From positions 1-64,000 of the forward strand of contig WNNJ02001245.1 in the NCBI GenBank assembly GCA_012934845.2: DNA of 64,000 nucleotides, read 5' to 3'. Both the position numbers and the translations under genes were made by a program. This DNA is from Pomphorhynchus laevis (taxonomy: Eukaryota > Acanthocephala > Palaeacanthocephala > Echinorhynchida > Pomphorhynchidae). Shown here in pieces: positions 55,751 through 64,000 of the stretch. The notes below the pieces were generated by a model. That model ran no database searches and was not told the origin of the DNA. It worked only from the letters and a program-made list of their open reading frames with translations. Within the stretch, counting starts at the first letter, position 1; the number at the start of each line of letters is the position of its first letter.

Positions 55751-56557
55751 ATGCTATTAGCCTCCCCGTCCGACATAGCAGACATCAACATCAGCCGTCG
55801 AGTTTCTTTACCTAAAAAGAGATTAATCACTTGTCCAAAAGATCTGCGGCTCATCTCGATTCAAAACGCCCTCATATCCATCTACGAGAAAGCGCTTGCG
55901 CGTAGAATTCGCGTTCATTTATGTAGGCGTAATTTGATCCAACCGAGTTTTCATGGGTTTGTCAAAGGGCGCTCGGTCCATTCAGCAATTGGTGAGGTGC
56001 ATCAGTTTTGTCAGGATAATAGTCATCAGCTTGCTGTGGCTGTTTTTCTTGATTTTTTAGCTGCATTTGACCGGATCTCCATTCCCTTCGTTATCTCCTC
56101 TCTCAGGTCCCTCGGGTTGCCTGCGAGAATTGTTAACAGGGTGGAGATATTGTTGTACACCAAGCGGTTCTACTATGAAGACGACCCTGATGCGCGTCAG
56201 TTCTACCCTATTACGGGTGTACCTCAAGGATCCCCACTTTCTCCTATCTTATATCTTGCTGCATCTATTGTACTATTCAAGAATTTTAAACGTGATCAAC
56301 ATCTAGTGGTATATGCTGATGATAACAAAGCCTTGCTCTCTGGACGCAGGTGCAAAGATGTAATCACTGACATCAGCCGTTTCTTTTTAAGATTAAAAGA
56401 TCAGTTGCCCCCATCCAATCTTATTTTAAACTCCTCTAAATCGCAGGTGGTAGTCTTTAATGGCGTTCCTGCCACCAAAAAGAAACTTAAGAGACTAGCA
56501 CTCTCTGCACTCTCCTCCATTTTGCAGCATCAACCACTCCCCATCTTCACGATTTGA
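55751..56557 (+). pseudogene. LINE copy 3 reverse transcriptase
   Basis: 268 open codons carry the main catalytic blocks: FVKGRSVHSAIGEVHQF, FLDFLAAFDRISIPF, GVPQGSPLSPILYLAAS and VVYADDNKALLSGRR with an intact YADD, then SNLILNSSKSQVVVF. A stop ends it at 56557, and the thumb and C-terminus continue at 56585-56917 in another frame with LRFLKLQISRLPTTV. Confidence 0.92.
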
Positions 56558-56947
56558 GTAAAATATCTGGGGTTCACCGTTACGGTGAATTGGTCGGCGA
56601 AAGCTGACATGGATAGACTTAAACGTATCCTGAAGAAAGCTAGGTGGGCTCTGAAACGGGCCCAACATCTGTCATTGAATGGGATAACCCAAGTGCGCCT
56701 CTGGGGTACTTGGGCTATCTCGGGATTAGTCTTCTTCTCACGAGGACGTCCCCCAGAACCAAGACTTAGGTTTCTCAAGCTCCAAATCTCGAGATTACCA
56801 ACCACAGTCTGCCTTGACTGGACTCTTAGGTGTGTGAGCTACCCCGAATGGTTCAGTCAGAGTGCGGCGCGCTGGTGCGGCCGAGGGGCTCACATCCCTC
56901 TGGACCTGAGGTCGTGAATATAATATGAAGATTCCAAAATACTCGTC

Positions 56948-59095
56948 GTGAACGGCTTCTATTTAAAGTTGTCTTTTGCATGTTTTTGTTTCTTAAGTCT
57001 TTATCGGTTATTAATAAAACCCTTATTTATTTATAAAATAACGAACAATTTAATAATGAACAAGGTTTCAACGTTGTCGGAGCTAACAAAGGTTTGTACT
57101 TTTCTAACAGAAATGCAAGCAAATTGCAGTTATATTCCAGAAATTCAAACCATTATGTCTACAAAGAACGGTATAAACGACTTCTCTGAGGTTAGTAATA
57201 ATTTAATTTTGCTGGCGAATGTAATAATTTAAAATGCAATCAGCTAAAACGGTGAGGCTTTTCAGGAATATTATGTGACCGACGAATGCCACTAAAGCTT
57301 AACGCCAAAATCTACACAACAGATTTGAGACCAGTTGAATTGTACACCACAGAATGCTAGACATCAAATTCAGACGCTAAAAGAAAATTACACGCCATTG
57401 AGATGAATATGCTGCGCTGGTCCTATGGAGTAACACGTCTAGATAGGATTCCAAATACCAACATCCGTCAACTTTTCGGTATCACGCAAATAAACCTCAA
57501 GACGAGGGAACATCGACCACAATGGTTCGGACACATTTACAGGGCTGACAAAACAACAGTATGCTCAGCCCAGCCAATCGTTCAAGGCGTACGACCTCGT
57601 GGCCGCCCTAAGAAAAGATGGCTGGATACCATCCATGATGATTTGAAAACATGTAACCTGGCGCCAGCTCTAGCACAAAACCAAGACGTATGGAGAAGAC
57701 ATATCAAAGCCGCCGACCCTGGCCTGCTAGGAAAATGCAAAGAATAAGAAGAAGATGTAATAATTTAATTTTGGGGTGTTAACAAGGGTGATGCTCCAGT
57801 TGAGCTCCCCTGTAAAGAAACTTGCTCACCTCGTTTAAGTTTCACTTATTGTTCCAATTTCTAGGGACTTATTTTTTCTAATTACTTAGATCACTTTTAT
57901 GTAGATACAAAAATAGATTTATTTTAAACTCTACAAGAGTTTAAGATATCTTATTCGTGTCTTCTGGCCTTGCTGATAAATTTATCAAATTTGCAAAAGA
58001 GAATCTGGTTCATAAAGCCATTGTTTCATATTTACCTATTTTGGCTACTGTAAAAATATCAAACATCACACCAGAGGTTAACGCCGAGGACATCGCGGCA
58101 CTGGAGATAACCTTTAATAGTAAAAATCTCAGGTTTATCAAGAGTAAGGATGATACCCTCTTACACATAGCTTTCCGTGTGACATAATAAGAGAATGCAC
58201 TTCTCCTATCGAAATCAGCCCCCAACCCCTTCTTAGGGTATAATCTTAGAATACAGTTCATCGATTCCAATAATTTGACTTATTCATATTGCAACAACTT
58301 CCATTCATAGCGGTACTGGAGCTCTACATGCCTTAACGAAAACTATAGTAGGATCTGTGCATCGGGATAAGACGAACAACATATACTACCATGCAGTACA
58401 GTTGCCTACTGTGTTAACTGTGGATCACAGCACTCAGCATGTCCACGTAAATGTACGATGTTCAAAGCTTATCGGAAGCAGCATCTGGGTCCTCTGATAA
58501 GAAAATGGTCATCTATATTACACCTACTGCTGACCTGATTCCTTCTGTCGACGAAGCTTACAAAGCTCTAGAACTCTAGATGAATTCCAAATTTGCGGCC
58601 ATGGAGACCATGATCAAAAATCTAGTAAATGCGTTAACTACTGCGGCCACTACTCAATCAACACCCTCAACAAAGAATTCCACAAAAGACGCTCCTCTAT
58701 GAGCACTGTAGCCCCCTGAAGTTATACAAGTAGGGAAGATGTGCAGTATACAGGAGGGAGATGATTATAATTCTCCTTCCGGCTAAGGAGCGACCAAGGT
58801 TCCGCCAGTAGGGCCGGAGGTCGGAAGTCGTAACCTTCCCCCATCTGTATCTGACTAATGGGTTCTGCTGTCCATTCTAGTTACACCACTGCAATGAAAA
58901 GTAATTTCGACCCGTTTCACTAAACATCTTGCAGTAGAACTTGAAGGTGCTTCTGCCCTTAGTATTTTATCTGGTCGAGATGCAAATGTTATAGTCCTTC
59001 AACAAAATAGATCTATCTTGTCTCCCCGCGACCATCTAAGTAGGCGTAACTTAATCCCACCAAGTTCGGTTCATTCGGCAGTTGGCAATGTGATG
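56948..59095 (+). mobile_element. Older Jockey-like LINE, copy 4, broken
   Basis: A plus-strand 5' part contains MNKVSTLSELTKVCTFL. An ORF1-like segment at 57957-58190 has SYLPILATVKISNI and VNAEDIAALEITFNSKNLRF, homologous in layout to ORF1 of copies 2 and 3. Zinc-knuckle remnants lie near 58280-58450 and an endonuclease start near 58920-59000. The copy stops near 59095. An RTE fragment is inserted at 57232-57754. Confidence 0.72.
57232..57754 (+). mobile_element. RTE-like LINE 3' fragment inserted in copy 4, with 13-bp TSD
   Basis: The frame 57403-57747 reads MNMLRWSYGVTRLDRIPNTN, then WFGHIYRADKTTVC, GVRPRGRPKKRWLDTIHDD and WRRHIKAADPGLLGKCKE. This is the typical C-terminus of RTE-type reverse transcriptases. 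Upstream peptide IYTTDLRPVELYTTEC extends it in part. ATGTAATAATTTA stands at 57219-57231 and again at 57755-57767, a perfect target duplication, and the 3' end is AAGAAGAAG-like. The fragment is 5'-truncated. Confidence 0.9.
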
Positions 59096-59099
59096 CCAA

Positions 59100-59315
59100 C
59101 TTAGATGCCAATTTAGACTGTGAATGTCCATCTAAATTGTGATGCCAATTTAGATGCTAACTTCTGTTAGCATCTTTAGAAAATTACAGAAAAAACTACA
59201 TAACTTTCTGAAGATGCTAACAGTAGTTAGCGAAATATCAAAAATAATTACTTATTTCCTTTGATCCAGCTCCAATAATTATTTATTAATATTGGATCAC
59301 TATCAACTATTTGAA
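59100..59315 (+). mobile_element. Foldback element, right-complete copy
   Basis: TTAGATGCTAACTTCTGTTA, a short centre, CTGAAGATGCTAACAGTAGT, AGCGAAATATCAAAAATAAT, CTTTGATCCAGCTCCAATAA and the AATATTGGATCACTATCAAC tail follow in order. It inserted at the end of LINE copy 4. Upstream, ATGCCAATTTAGA-type words repeat three times. Confidence 0.75.
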
Positions 59316-59424
59316 AACATTCGACAGTGCTATGGATCCACTGTTCTGCAACTACCTCGAAGCTTGGAATGATGTATAGTAAGCATGTAAAATATGTTTT
59401 TATATAAAAAATTTTAATAGTTGA

Positions 59425-59730
59425 TATTGATCCATTATTGATAAAAAAATTTGAGCTGGATCAAAGGAAATAAGAAATTATTTTTGATATTTCGCTAACT
59501 TCTGTTAGCATCTTCAGAAAGTTATGCATTTTTTTCTGTAATTTTCTAAAGATGCTAACAGAAGTTAGCGAAATATCAAAAATAATTTCTTCTTTCTTTT
59601 GAACATCATTGTAATTTTCTGAAGATGCTAACAGAAGTTAGCGAAATATCAAAAATAATTACTTATTTCCTTTGATCCAGCTCCAATAATTATTTATCAA
59701 TAATGGATCATTATCAACTATTTAAAATAT
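59425..59730 (+). mobile_element. Foldback element with extra half-arm
   Basis: This copy has the full left outer part (GTTGATATTGATCCATTATT) as well as the right one. A second right arm follows the first (GCTAACAGAAGTTAGCGAAA occurs at about 59556 and 59629), as if two copies had recombined. Confidence 0.75.
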
Positions 59731-59799
59731 TTTATATAAAAAACACAGAAACATGATTTCAATAAAATCATCAAATAAAAATCAAAAATATTTTAAATA

Positions 59800-59915
59800 G
59801 TTAATGGAGATTTCAGAAGATGTTAGCATCTTCTAAAGATGCTTATAGTAGTTAGCGAAATATCAAAAATAATTTATTCTTTCCTTTGATCCAGCTTTAA
59901 TAATTATTTATCTGC
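59800..59915 (+). mobile_element. Foldback element, fragment
   Basis: AGATGTTAGCATCTTCTAAA, then TTAGCGAAATATCAAAAATA and CTTTGATCCAGCTTTAATAA. Arms are incomplete. Confidence 0.65.
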
Positions 59916-60102
59916 TATATTATTGGATATTATATTGATAACATTTTTATTCATGTTTTTTGTACTTTTCTATATCCGAACAATATTTTATATAAAATAA
60001 ACGTTTTTTGATAATGCTCTAAAATTTCAAATATTTACTGATAGAAACTATTTTAAAAAATAATCATAAGAAATTAATGATAAATTAATTACAAATTTAT
60101 AC

Positions 60103-60348
60103 CTGAACGCTCAAGTCTAAATTTTCTTTATTTATCATATGAATTAACTGCTTTACTATCATTTCATCTCGATTTTGTTTATTTTCAATATCCGTTGAAT
60201 TTGAATAAACTTTGATTGCCTTTAAAGCTGATATTTGACTACTAGCTGCAGTAGTCGACTTTAACATTGACATCAAAGCATCGAATGTGTTTTGCTCATT
60301 CGACTTTTCAAAAAATTCTAAACAAATCTTCGTAAATATATTGTTCAT
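60103..60348 (-). CDS. Exon of an unrecognised helix-rich protein, possibly first coding exon
   Basis: On the minus strand 82 codons run from ATG at 60348 to a CAG-GTATAA donor, phase 0. Residues include MNNIFTKICLEFFEKSNEQN, DALMSMLKSTTAASSQISAL and ALKAIKVYSNSTDIENKQ, then LIHMINKENLDLSVQ. Repeated short amphipathic helices suggest an armadillo/HEAT-like solenoid. An AG just before the ATG leaves open that it is an internal exon. The next exon in phase is at 45134-45307, 14.8 kb away across the LINE cluster. Confidence 0.62.
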
Positions 60349-60719
60349 ACTAGTTACAGGTAAATTATTTACAGCGATGTTACGGAATTAAACCAGTTAA
60401 GCCAGTTGCCTTATATTTGTGTAATTAAAGATTTGGTAAGTTCTAAAATAATTAATTATTTTAATAATTAATTTTAATCACTTATTAAAAGATGATTTGC
60501 TCAAGATCGAAATAATGGAATTACAACATCAACGAAATAACGGAATTCAGCCAGTTAAAATAAATGACTTTGATTGATTCGTATAATGAATCAAATAACT
60601 GATACATTTATTTTGATTCAATTATATATTAATGTACGTAATCTATAACTAATAAATCAATGATTGAACAATCGATTTTTAAATCGTTACAAAATATTCA
60701 ATTATCTGCTTTATTATTC

Positions 60720-60930
60720 AACATAATATTATTACGATTTTTATTAATGTAATATACGCTTCCAATATTAATATCCAAACACTTTGTTTCTTTTGAACAA
60801 ACAACGATGTTAGTATAATCAATTCTGTGATGTAAAATTTCACTGCCCTCAACAATAGTTCTACTTGGGCATTTTTAAGTATATCCGAGAATGTCTCATT
60901 ACATCTTAATCTTTGTCATCTAATGATTGG
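60720..60930 (-). mobile_element. Penelope-like fossil fragment, nuclease part
   Basis: The minus strand gives TIVEGSEILHHRIDYTNIVV followed by CSKETKCLDI, the mid-part of a GIY-YIG nuclease region as found at the C-terminus of Penelope-like proteins. It is short, broken and old. Confidence 0.55.
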
Positions 60931-61289
60931 CCTGTTTATAGTAATTAAAATTAATATAAAAATTAAATAATGTATAAAAACAAAATTGAAAAAAATATTT
61001 TAACAAAAGAATCGTTTACAACATCTTCACAAATTATTTAATGTTACGTCAGGTATATTATTCGGTATAATAATATTGGAGTTTTTATGAAAGTAATTTG
61101 ATTTATATATTTTTCAAGAGGGAGTGTGAGACCATTTCGCGTGAATTATGTACGCAATCATTTCTAGCCAGACGCGGAAGAACGACGATAACAGTAGCAA
61201 GTACTGTTTCGTCATCACAATGACTCATCAGTGCCAGATCCCTCCCACTCAAGAATTTTTCTATTTAAACAATTGGTTTATTTTGCTAA

Positions 61290-61790
61290 AACAACAGTAT
61301 TATTATAGTCAATATTGTGATCTAAATTTAAACAATGGTCTACAATAGCGCTACTTAGGCCTCTGTTGAGTGTGTATTTGTGTTGTTTCAATCTAGTCTG
61401 TAAAGGTTGGTCTGTTTGATCTACATATATTTTATCGCATTCTAAACAAGAAATTTTATAACTTAATCTATCTTTGGGTTTCTTTTCAAAATGTTATGTA
61501 ACTTCGGTATTTTACTATTATCCAAAACAATATTTGAAGTATTTAATGCTTTATTGTTTGAAACAAATCTTTTGAAATTAATATTTGATTTATATATTTT
61601 AATATTTCTTTTTTGGTGATATTTTTATAGTAACCTAGTTTAAAATATGCATCTTTTAAATTATTATAATGATTTTGAAGAAAACCAATATCGTTATATC
61701 TTGTTACAATAAAATTGTTGACATATAATAACTTAATATAATATATATAGGTAGTATATATAAGAGGATTAGTCAAATCGGCGTTGCTCG
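61290..61790 (-). mobile_element. Penelope-like fossil, nuclease and connector
   Basis: The minus strand contains YKISCLECDKIYVDQTDQPL followed by QTRLKQHKYTLNRG and VDHCLNLDHNIDYNNTVVL. This is a GIY-YIG-like nuclease with the CxxC linker common in Penelope-like proteins. Upstream, DIGFLQNHYNNLKDAYFKLG fits the thumb/connector. It belongs to a different lineage from the element at 61819-63650 and is broken. Confidence 0.72.
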
Positions 61791-61854
61791 AGATTGTCGT
61801 GATGACAATTCTTTCAAAATATTAATAGATTTTCAAATCGAGCAAACGAAAATT

Positions 61855-61912
61855 TAATTTGTTATTAGCAAAAATAGCTTTCGGGATTTCCCCTTCTTCA
61901 GTTTACAAATTA
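61855..61912 (-). ncRNA. Type I hammerhead in left Penelope arm
   Basis: This is the mirror of 63557-63614. The minus strand reads CUGAAGA, stem II GGG/CCC, GAAA, AGC/GCU and the cleavage triplet CUA. Confidence 0.72.
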
Positions 61913-62204
61913 TCAGTGTTACTCACAATCGTTTTCGTTTACACTTATATTGTACATTGTACACGGAAGAAGCAAACATAAAATCAGAAAACAGAACAAC
62001 AGGAAAGTACAATGTCACAGTTTGAAACCGTGTTCAGTGTTTAAACTTTTGTCGGTCATGAGCTGACCTATCCAAAATTGCTCTACTTTCCTGCGGTCGT
62101 AGTTGTCACTAACAGCTGTGATTAATGTTGTGACCATATAGTGATTTGGATTTTCTATCATATGTCTGACAGCACCGTCGTTATTTAAGCGTGCAGCTGT
62201 TAAT

Positions 62205-63090
62205 ATACAGATGCTCCGAGAAATGCTGTCAACCGTACTTCGGTCAAACAAATTTGAGATTCAAGGTGATATATACAAGCAGATGGAAGGTACTGCGATG
62301 GGTAGCCTTGTTGCTCCATCATATGCAGGTCTATACGTCGCGAGCATTGAAGAAGCCTTCTTTTCCACACAAGAATTCAAACCGTCGACGTGGATGAGAT
62401 ATGTCGATGACATATTTTTGATTTGGTAACATGGCAGAACGAAGTTGGACATGTTTATCAAGGCTCTCAACGGATTCAGTGAATTAAAGTTCACTATGAC
62501 TGAACCAAATAACGGACGGGTCGCATTTCTCGATGTGGATATGTATGTCGACACTCATGGACTATGGCAGACGACTATGCACACGAAATTCGAAGGTACG
62601 AGATCTCTTATACACGCCATCAGTGCTCACGCTCCTAAAGTAAAGCGACTCATAATTCGAAATGAGATGATCCGAGCAAAGAAACTATGCTCTACTGATA
62701 GTGAATTTCTACGAAACTCATCAAATATGCGTAAAGAGTTTATGGAAAGAGGGTACTCGGGTAGACTAGTCGAGAGGCAGTACCGAGAAGTTTCAGCGAT
62801 GCAACTTCACGATCTTTTAAATATTCGGGAAAGAACACAATCGAATGACAACATATTCAATTGTACTGTCACCTTTCATCCAGCAATAATACGCATTCAG
62901 AAGGATATCAACAGTGCTGTCAATAATTTGTCAGCTGACCAACAACAGATCATCCTTAGACCACGCATCGGATTCAAAGGGGAACTATCAATTCACAATA
63001 TTGTCGCTCCAACTCGGAAAACAAACAGAATAACAGGCAACATAAGTGGAGCATGTGGTCGTGACGCTGCAAATGTTGTCGCTAAATGAC
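62205..63090 (+). pseudogene. Penelope-like reverse transcriptase, fossil
   Basis: Plus-strand residues GTAMGSLVAPSYAGLYVAS followed by PSTWMRYVDDIFLIW contain the catalytic YVDD box. LDMFIKALNGFSELKFTM and VAFLDVDMYVD, then IRNEMIRAKKLCS and EFMERGYSGRLVERQY, are the usual post-catalytic and thumb blocks. The enzyme would copy RNA primed from chromosomal ends or nicks. The N-terminal blocks are missing and the gene is broken. Confidence 0.85.
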
Positions 63091-63169
63091 AAGCACAACC
63101 ACATTTAAAAGCTCAATCACAAACTCGATGTATAGAGTAAAATGTGAATAAACATGCCAGACAAAAGGC

Positions 63170-63454
63170 GCAGTGTATATACACGAGTGTATATGCTGTC
63201 CCACCCAGTATGTAGGTCAAACAGGATCATCGTTCAACATCAGGGCCAACAACCGAAGGACCGACTTAACAGCTGCACGCTTAAATAACGACGGTGCTGT
63301 CAGACATATGATAGAAAATCCAAATCACTATATGGTCACAACATTAATCACAGCTGTTAGTGACAACTACGACCGCAGGAAAGTAAAGCAATTTTGGATA
63401 GGTCAGCTCATGACCGACAAAAGTTTAAACACTGAACACGGTTTCAAACTGTGA
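63170..63454 (+). pseudogene. Penelope-like GIY-YIG endonuclease domain
   Basis: The 93-codon frame starts near VYIHECICCPTQYVGQTGSS, where VYI and YVG stand for the GIY and YIG motifs with a CC linker. AARLNNDGAVRHMIENPNHY and KQFWIGQLM supply the later catalytic Arg/His/Glu area. The domain cuts target DNA for the reverse transcriptase. Its second half lies within the inverted arm, so a copy occurs on the minus strand at 62015-62203. Confidence 0.85.
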
Positions 63455-63556
63455 CATTGTACTTTCCTGTTGTTCTGTCTTCTGATTTTATGTTTGCTTC
63501 TTCCGTGTACAATGTACAATATAAGTGTAAACGAAAACGATTGTGAGTAACACTGA

Positions 63557-63614
63557 TAATTTGTAAACTGAAGAAGGGGAAATCCCGAAAGCTATTTTTG
63601 CTAATAACAAATTA
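63557..63614 (+). ncRNA. Type I hammerhead in right Penelope arm
   Basis: UAAUUUGU (63557-63564) pairs perfectly with ACAAAUUA (63607-63614) as stem I. CUGAAGA (63568-63574) is followed by stem II GGG-GAAA-UCCC, GAAA (63587-63590), stem III AGC/GCU with a loop of Us, and the cleavage triplet CUA ending at 63603. This is the known location and type of hammerhead in Penelope-like terminal repeats. Confidence 0.8.
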
Positions 63615-63719
63615 AATTTTCGTTTGCTCGATTTGAAAATCTATTAATATATATAAACTACCTGAAGTAGTTTATAAATTGATTATAATTTATACTTACA
63701 ATATATATAGTCAAGCATC

Positions 63720-64000
63720 CGAAAGTTTGATCCTCTGGTTGTTTATGATGGTCTGCATTGCAAATTGTTGGATTTAAGAGCTAACGCCACCAACAATTTA
63801 AGCTAGATGTCGGAAATGCATTTTCACAATGTCACAGAGGCAGCCGAAACGGCGTGTGATAGTTCATCTTACTGACGATGGCTGCCGGCTATCACATGAC
63901 CGTCTAGGAGTGATGAGAGTTTGCAGACTGAAGAATATGCTCGATTCGAACACTTACTTAAAGATACGGAAAGAATTGCTATTCGCAATCTCGAGCAATA
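63720..64000 (+). mobile_element. tRNA-like hammerhead retroposon, copy G (cut by window end)
   Basis: The A-box-like TTGGATTTAAGAGCTAACGC (63768-63788), GTCGGAAATGC, the core (63839-63912), a good B box TCGATTCGAACAC (63941-63953) and the phrase AGAATTGCTATTCGCAATCT, shared with copy H, follow in order. The ribozyme-like core again lies between the two pol III boxes. Confidence 0.68.
63839..63912 (+). ncRNA. Hammerhead-like RNA in unusual strand order, copy G
   Basis: GGCAGCC-GAAAC, GGCGUGUGAUAG, UUCAUCUUA, CUGACGA, GGCUGCC, CUAUCACAUGACC, GUC and UAGGAGUGA follow in order. Stem III is now GUGAUAG/CUAUCAC closed by GG/CC, a third sequence version that still pairs. Stem II is a 7-bp GGCAGCC/GGCUGCC helix after one bulged U. 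All core bases are acceptable. Confidence 0.64.

Larger units (their letters stand above)
53185..56925 (+). mobile_element. Jockey-like LINE, copy 3, the best-preserved copy
   Basis: ORF1 starts near 53218 (MSKFSMSERSKNSMK) and reaches stop at 54006 after one frameshift. ORF2 starts at 54454 (MGSNQAPFSLNILQWNSG) and runs with several frame changes to about 56917. The 3' end lies near 56925. Layout and content place it in the Jockey/R1/I superfamily: ORF1 with zinc knuckles and ORF2 with AP endonuclease and reverse transcriptase. The exact clade was not decided. Confidence 0.9.
61819..63650 (+). mobile_element. Penelope-like element with 385-bp inverted arms, broken
   Basis: Two 385-bp arms (61819-62203 and 63266-63650) are inverse copies of each other with few differences. 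Between them, plus-strand frames encode part of the reverse transcriptase and a nuclease. The right arm contains the end of the nuclease gene and the 3' end, so the left arm is an inverse copy of the element's own 3' part, a known arrangement in Penelope-like elements. The reverse transcriptase is truncated at its N-terminus. The element is broken in a few places but is the youngest of its kind in the window. A hammerhead lies in each arm. Confidence 0.9.

Noticed and set aside
1-64000. Retroviral, LTR-type, Polinton or other virus-like elements
   Set aside because: No terminal direct repeats with matching polymerase genes, capsid-like or envelope-like frames were recognised; all reverse transcriptases seen fit LINE or Penelope types.

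Overview
The window looks like AT-rich nuclear DNA of an invertebrate animal, probably an arthropod or a comparable metazoan. The reasons are spliced host exons with GT/AG borders and kilobase introns, a MUPP1/PATJ-type multi-PDZ gene, Jockey-like, RTE-like and CR1/L2-like LINEs, and Penelope-like elements with GIY-YIG endonucleases. The species cannot be named from the sequence. No bacterial gene, CRISPR array, retrovirus, LTR element or Polinton was recognised.

Host genes. Both sit on the minus strand and occupy very little of the window. Exons at 18.3, 16.2, 13.7 and 1.1 kb, plus a likely one at 15.2 kb, encode two consecutive PDZ domains of a PATJ/MUPP1-like polarity scaffold. The second PDZ is split by a 12.4-kb intron full of transposons. 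Exons at 60.2, 45.2 and 43.2 kb, with possible further ones at 40.5, 36.1 and 23.3 kb, belong to an unrecognised helix-rich protein. Its 14.8-kb intron holds the main LINE cluster.

Mobile DNA. A Jockey-like LINE occurs at 1.8-4.1 kb (minus), 49.4-53.1 kb (minus) and 53.2-56.9 kb (plus, head to head with the previous copy). A related, older copy at 56.9-59.1 kb is interrupted by an RTE fragment with a 13-bp target duplication. Other LINE remains are at 4.9-7.9, 20.3-20.7, 41.2-41.9 and 47.1-48.5 kb. Penelope-like remains are at 31.9-33.0, 60.7-60.9, 61.3-61.8 and 61.8-63.65 kb. The last has 385-bp inverted arms.

The striking feature is hammerhead-ribozyme sequence in at least five kinds of repeat. 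(1) Six 351-bp tandem units at 33.0-35.2 kb carry ordinary type I hammerheads next to a Penelope remnant. (2) The Penelope inverted arms each carry a type I hammerhead. (3) A tRNA-like short retroposon at 30.4 and 31.8 kb carries a hammerhead with an additional pseudoknot helix. (4) A second tRNA-like family (seven copies near 11.6, 11.8, 12.2, 12.6, 30.2, 35.3 and 63.9 kb) holds every core element and all three stems, but its strands occur in an order that no ordinary type I, II or III hammerhead has. Paired bases change together between copies. (5) An abundant repeat of about 550 bp (18.9-47 kb) has a decayed core with the same unusual cyclic order. Three families are present as more than one unit in tandem (351, 364 and about 440 bp), as expected of retroposons copied from circular or multimeric RNA. 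Penelope reverse transcriptase is the natural candidate for moving them.
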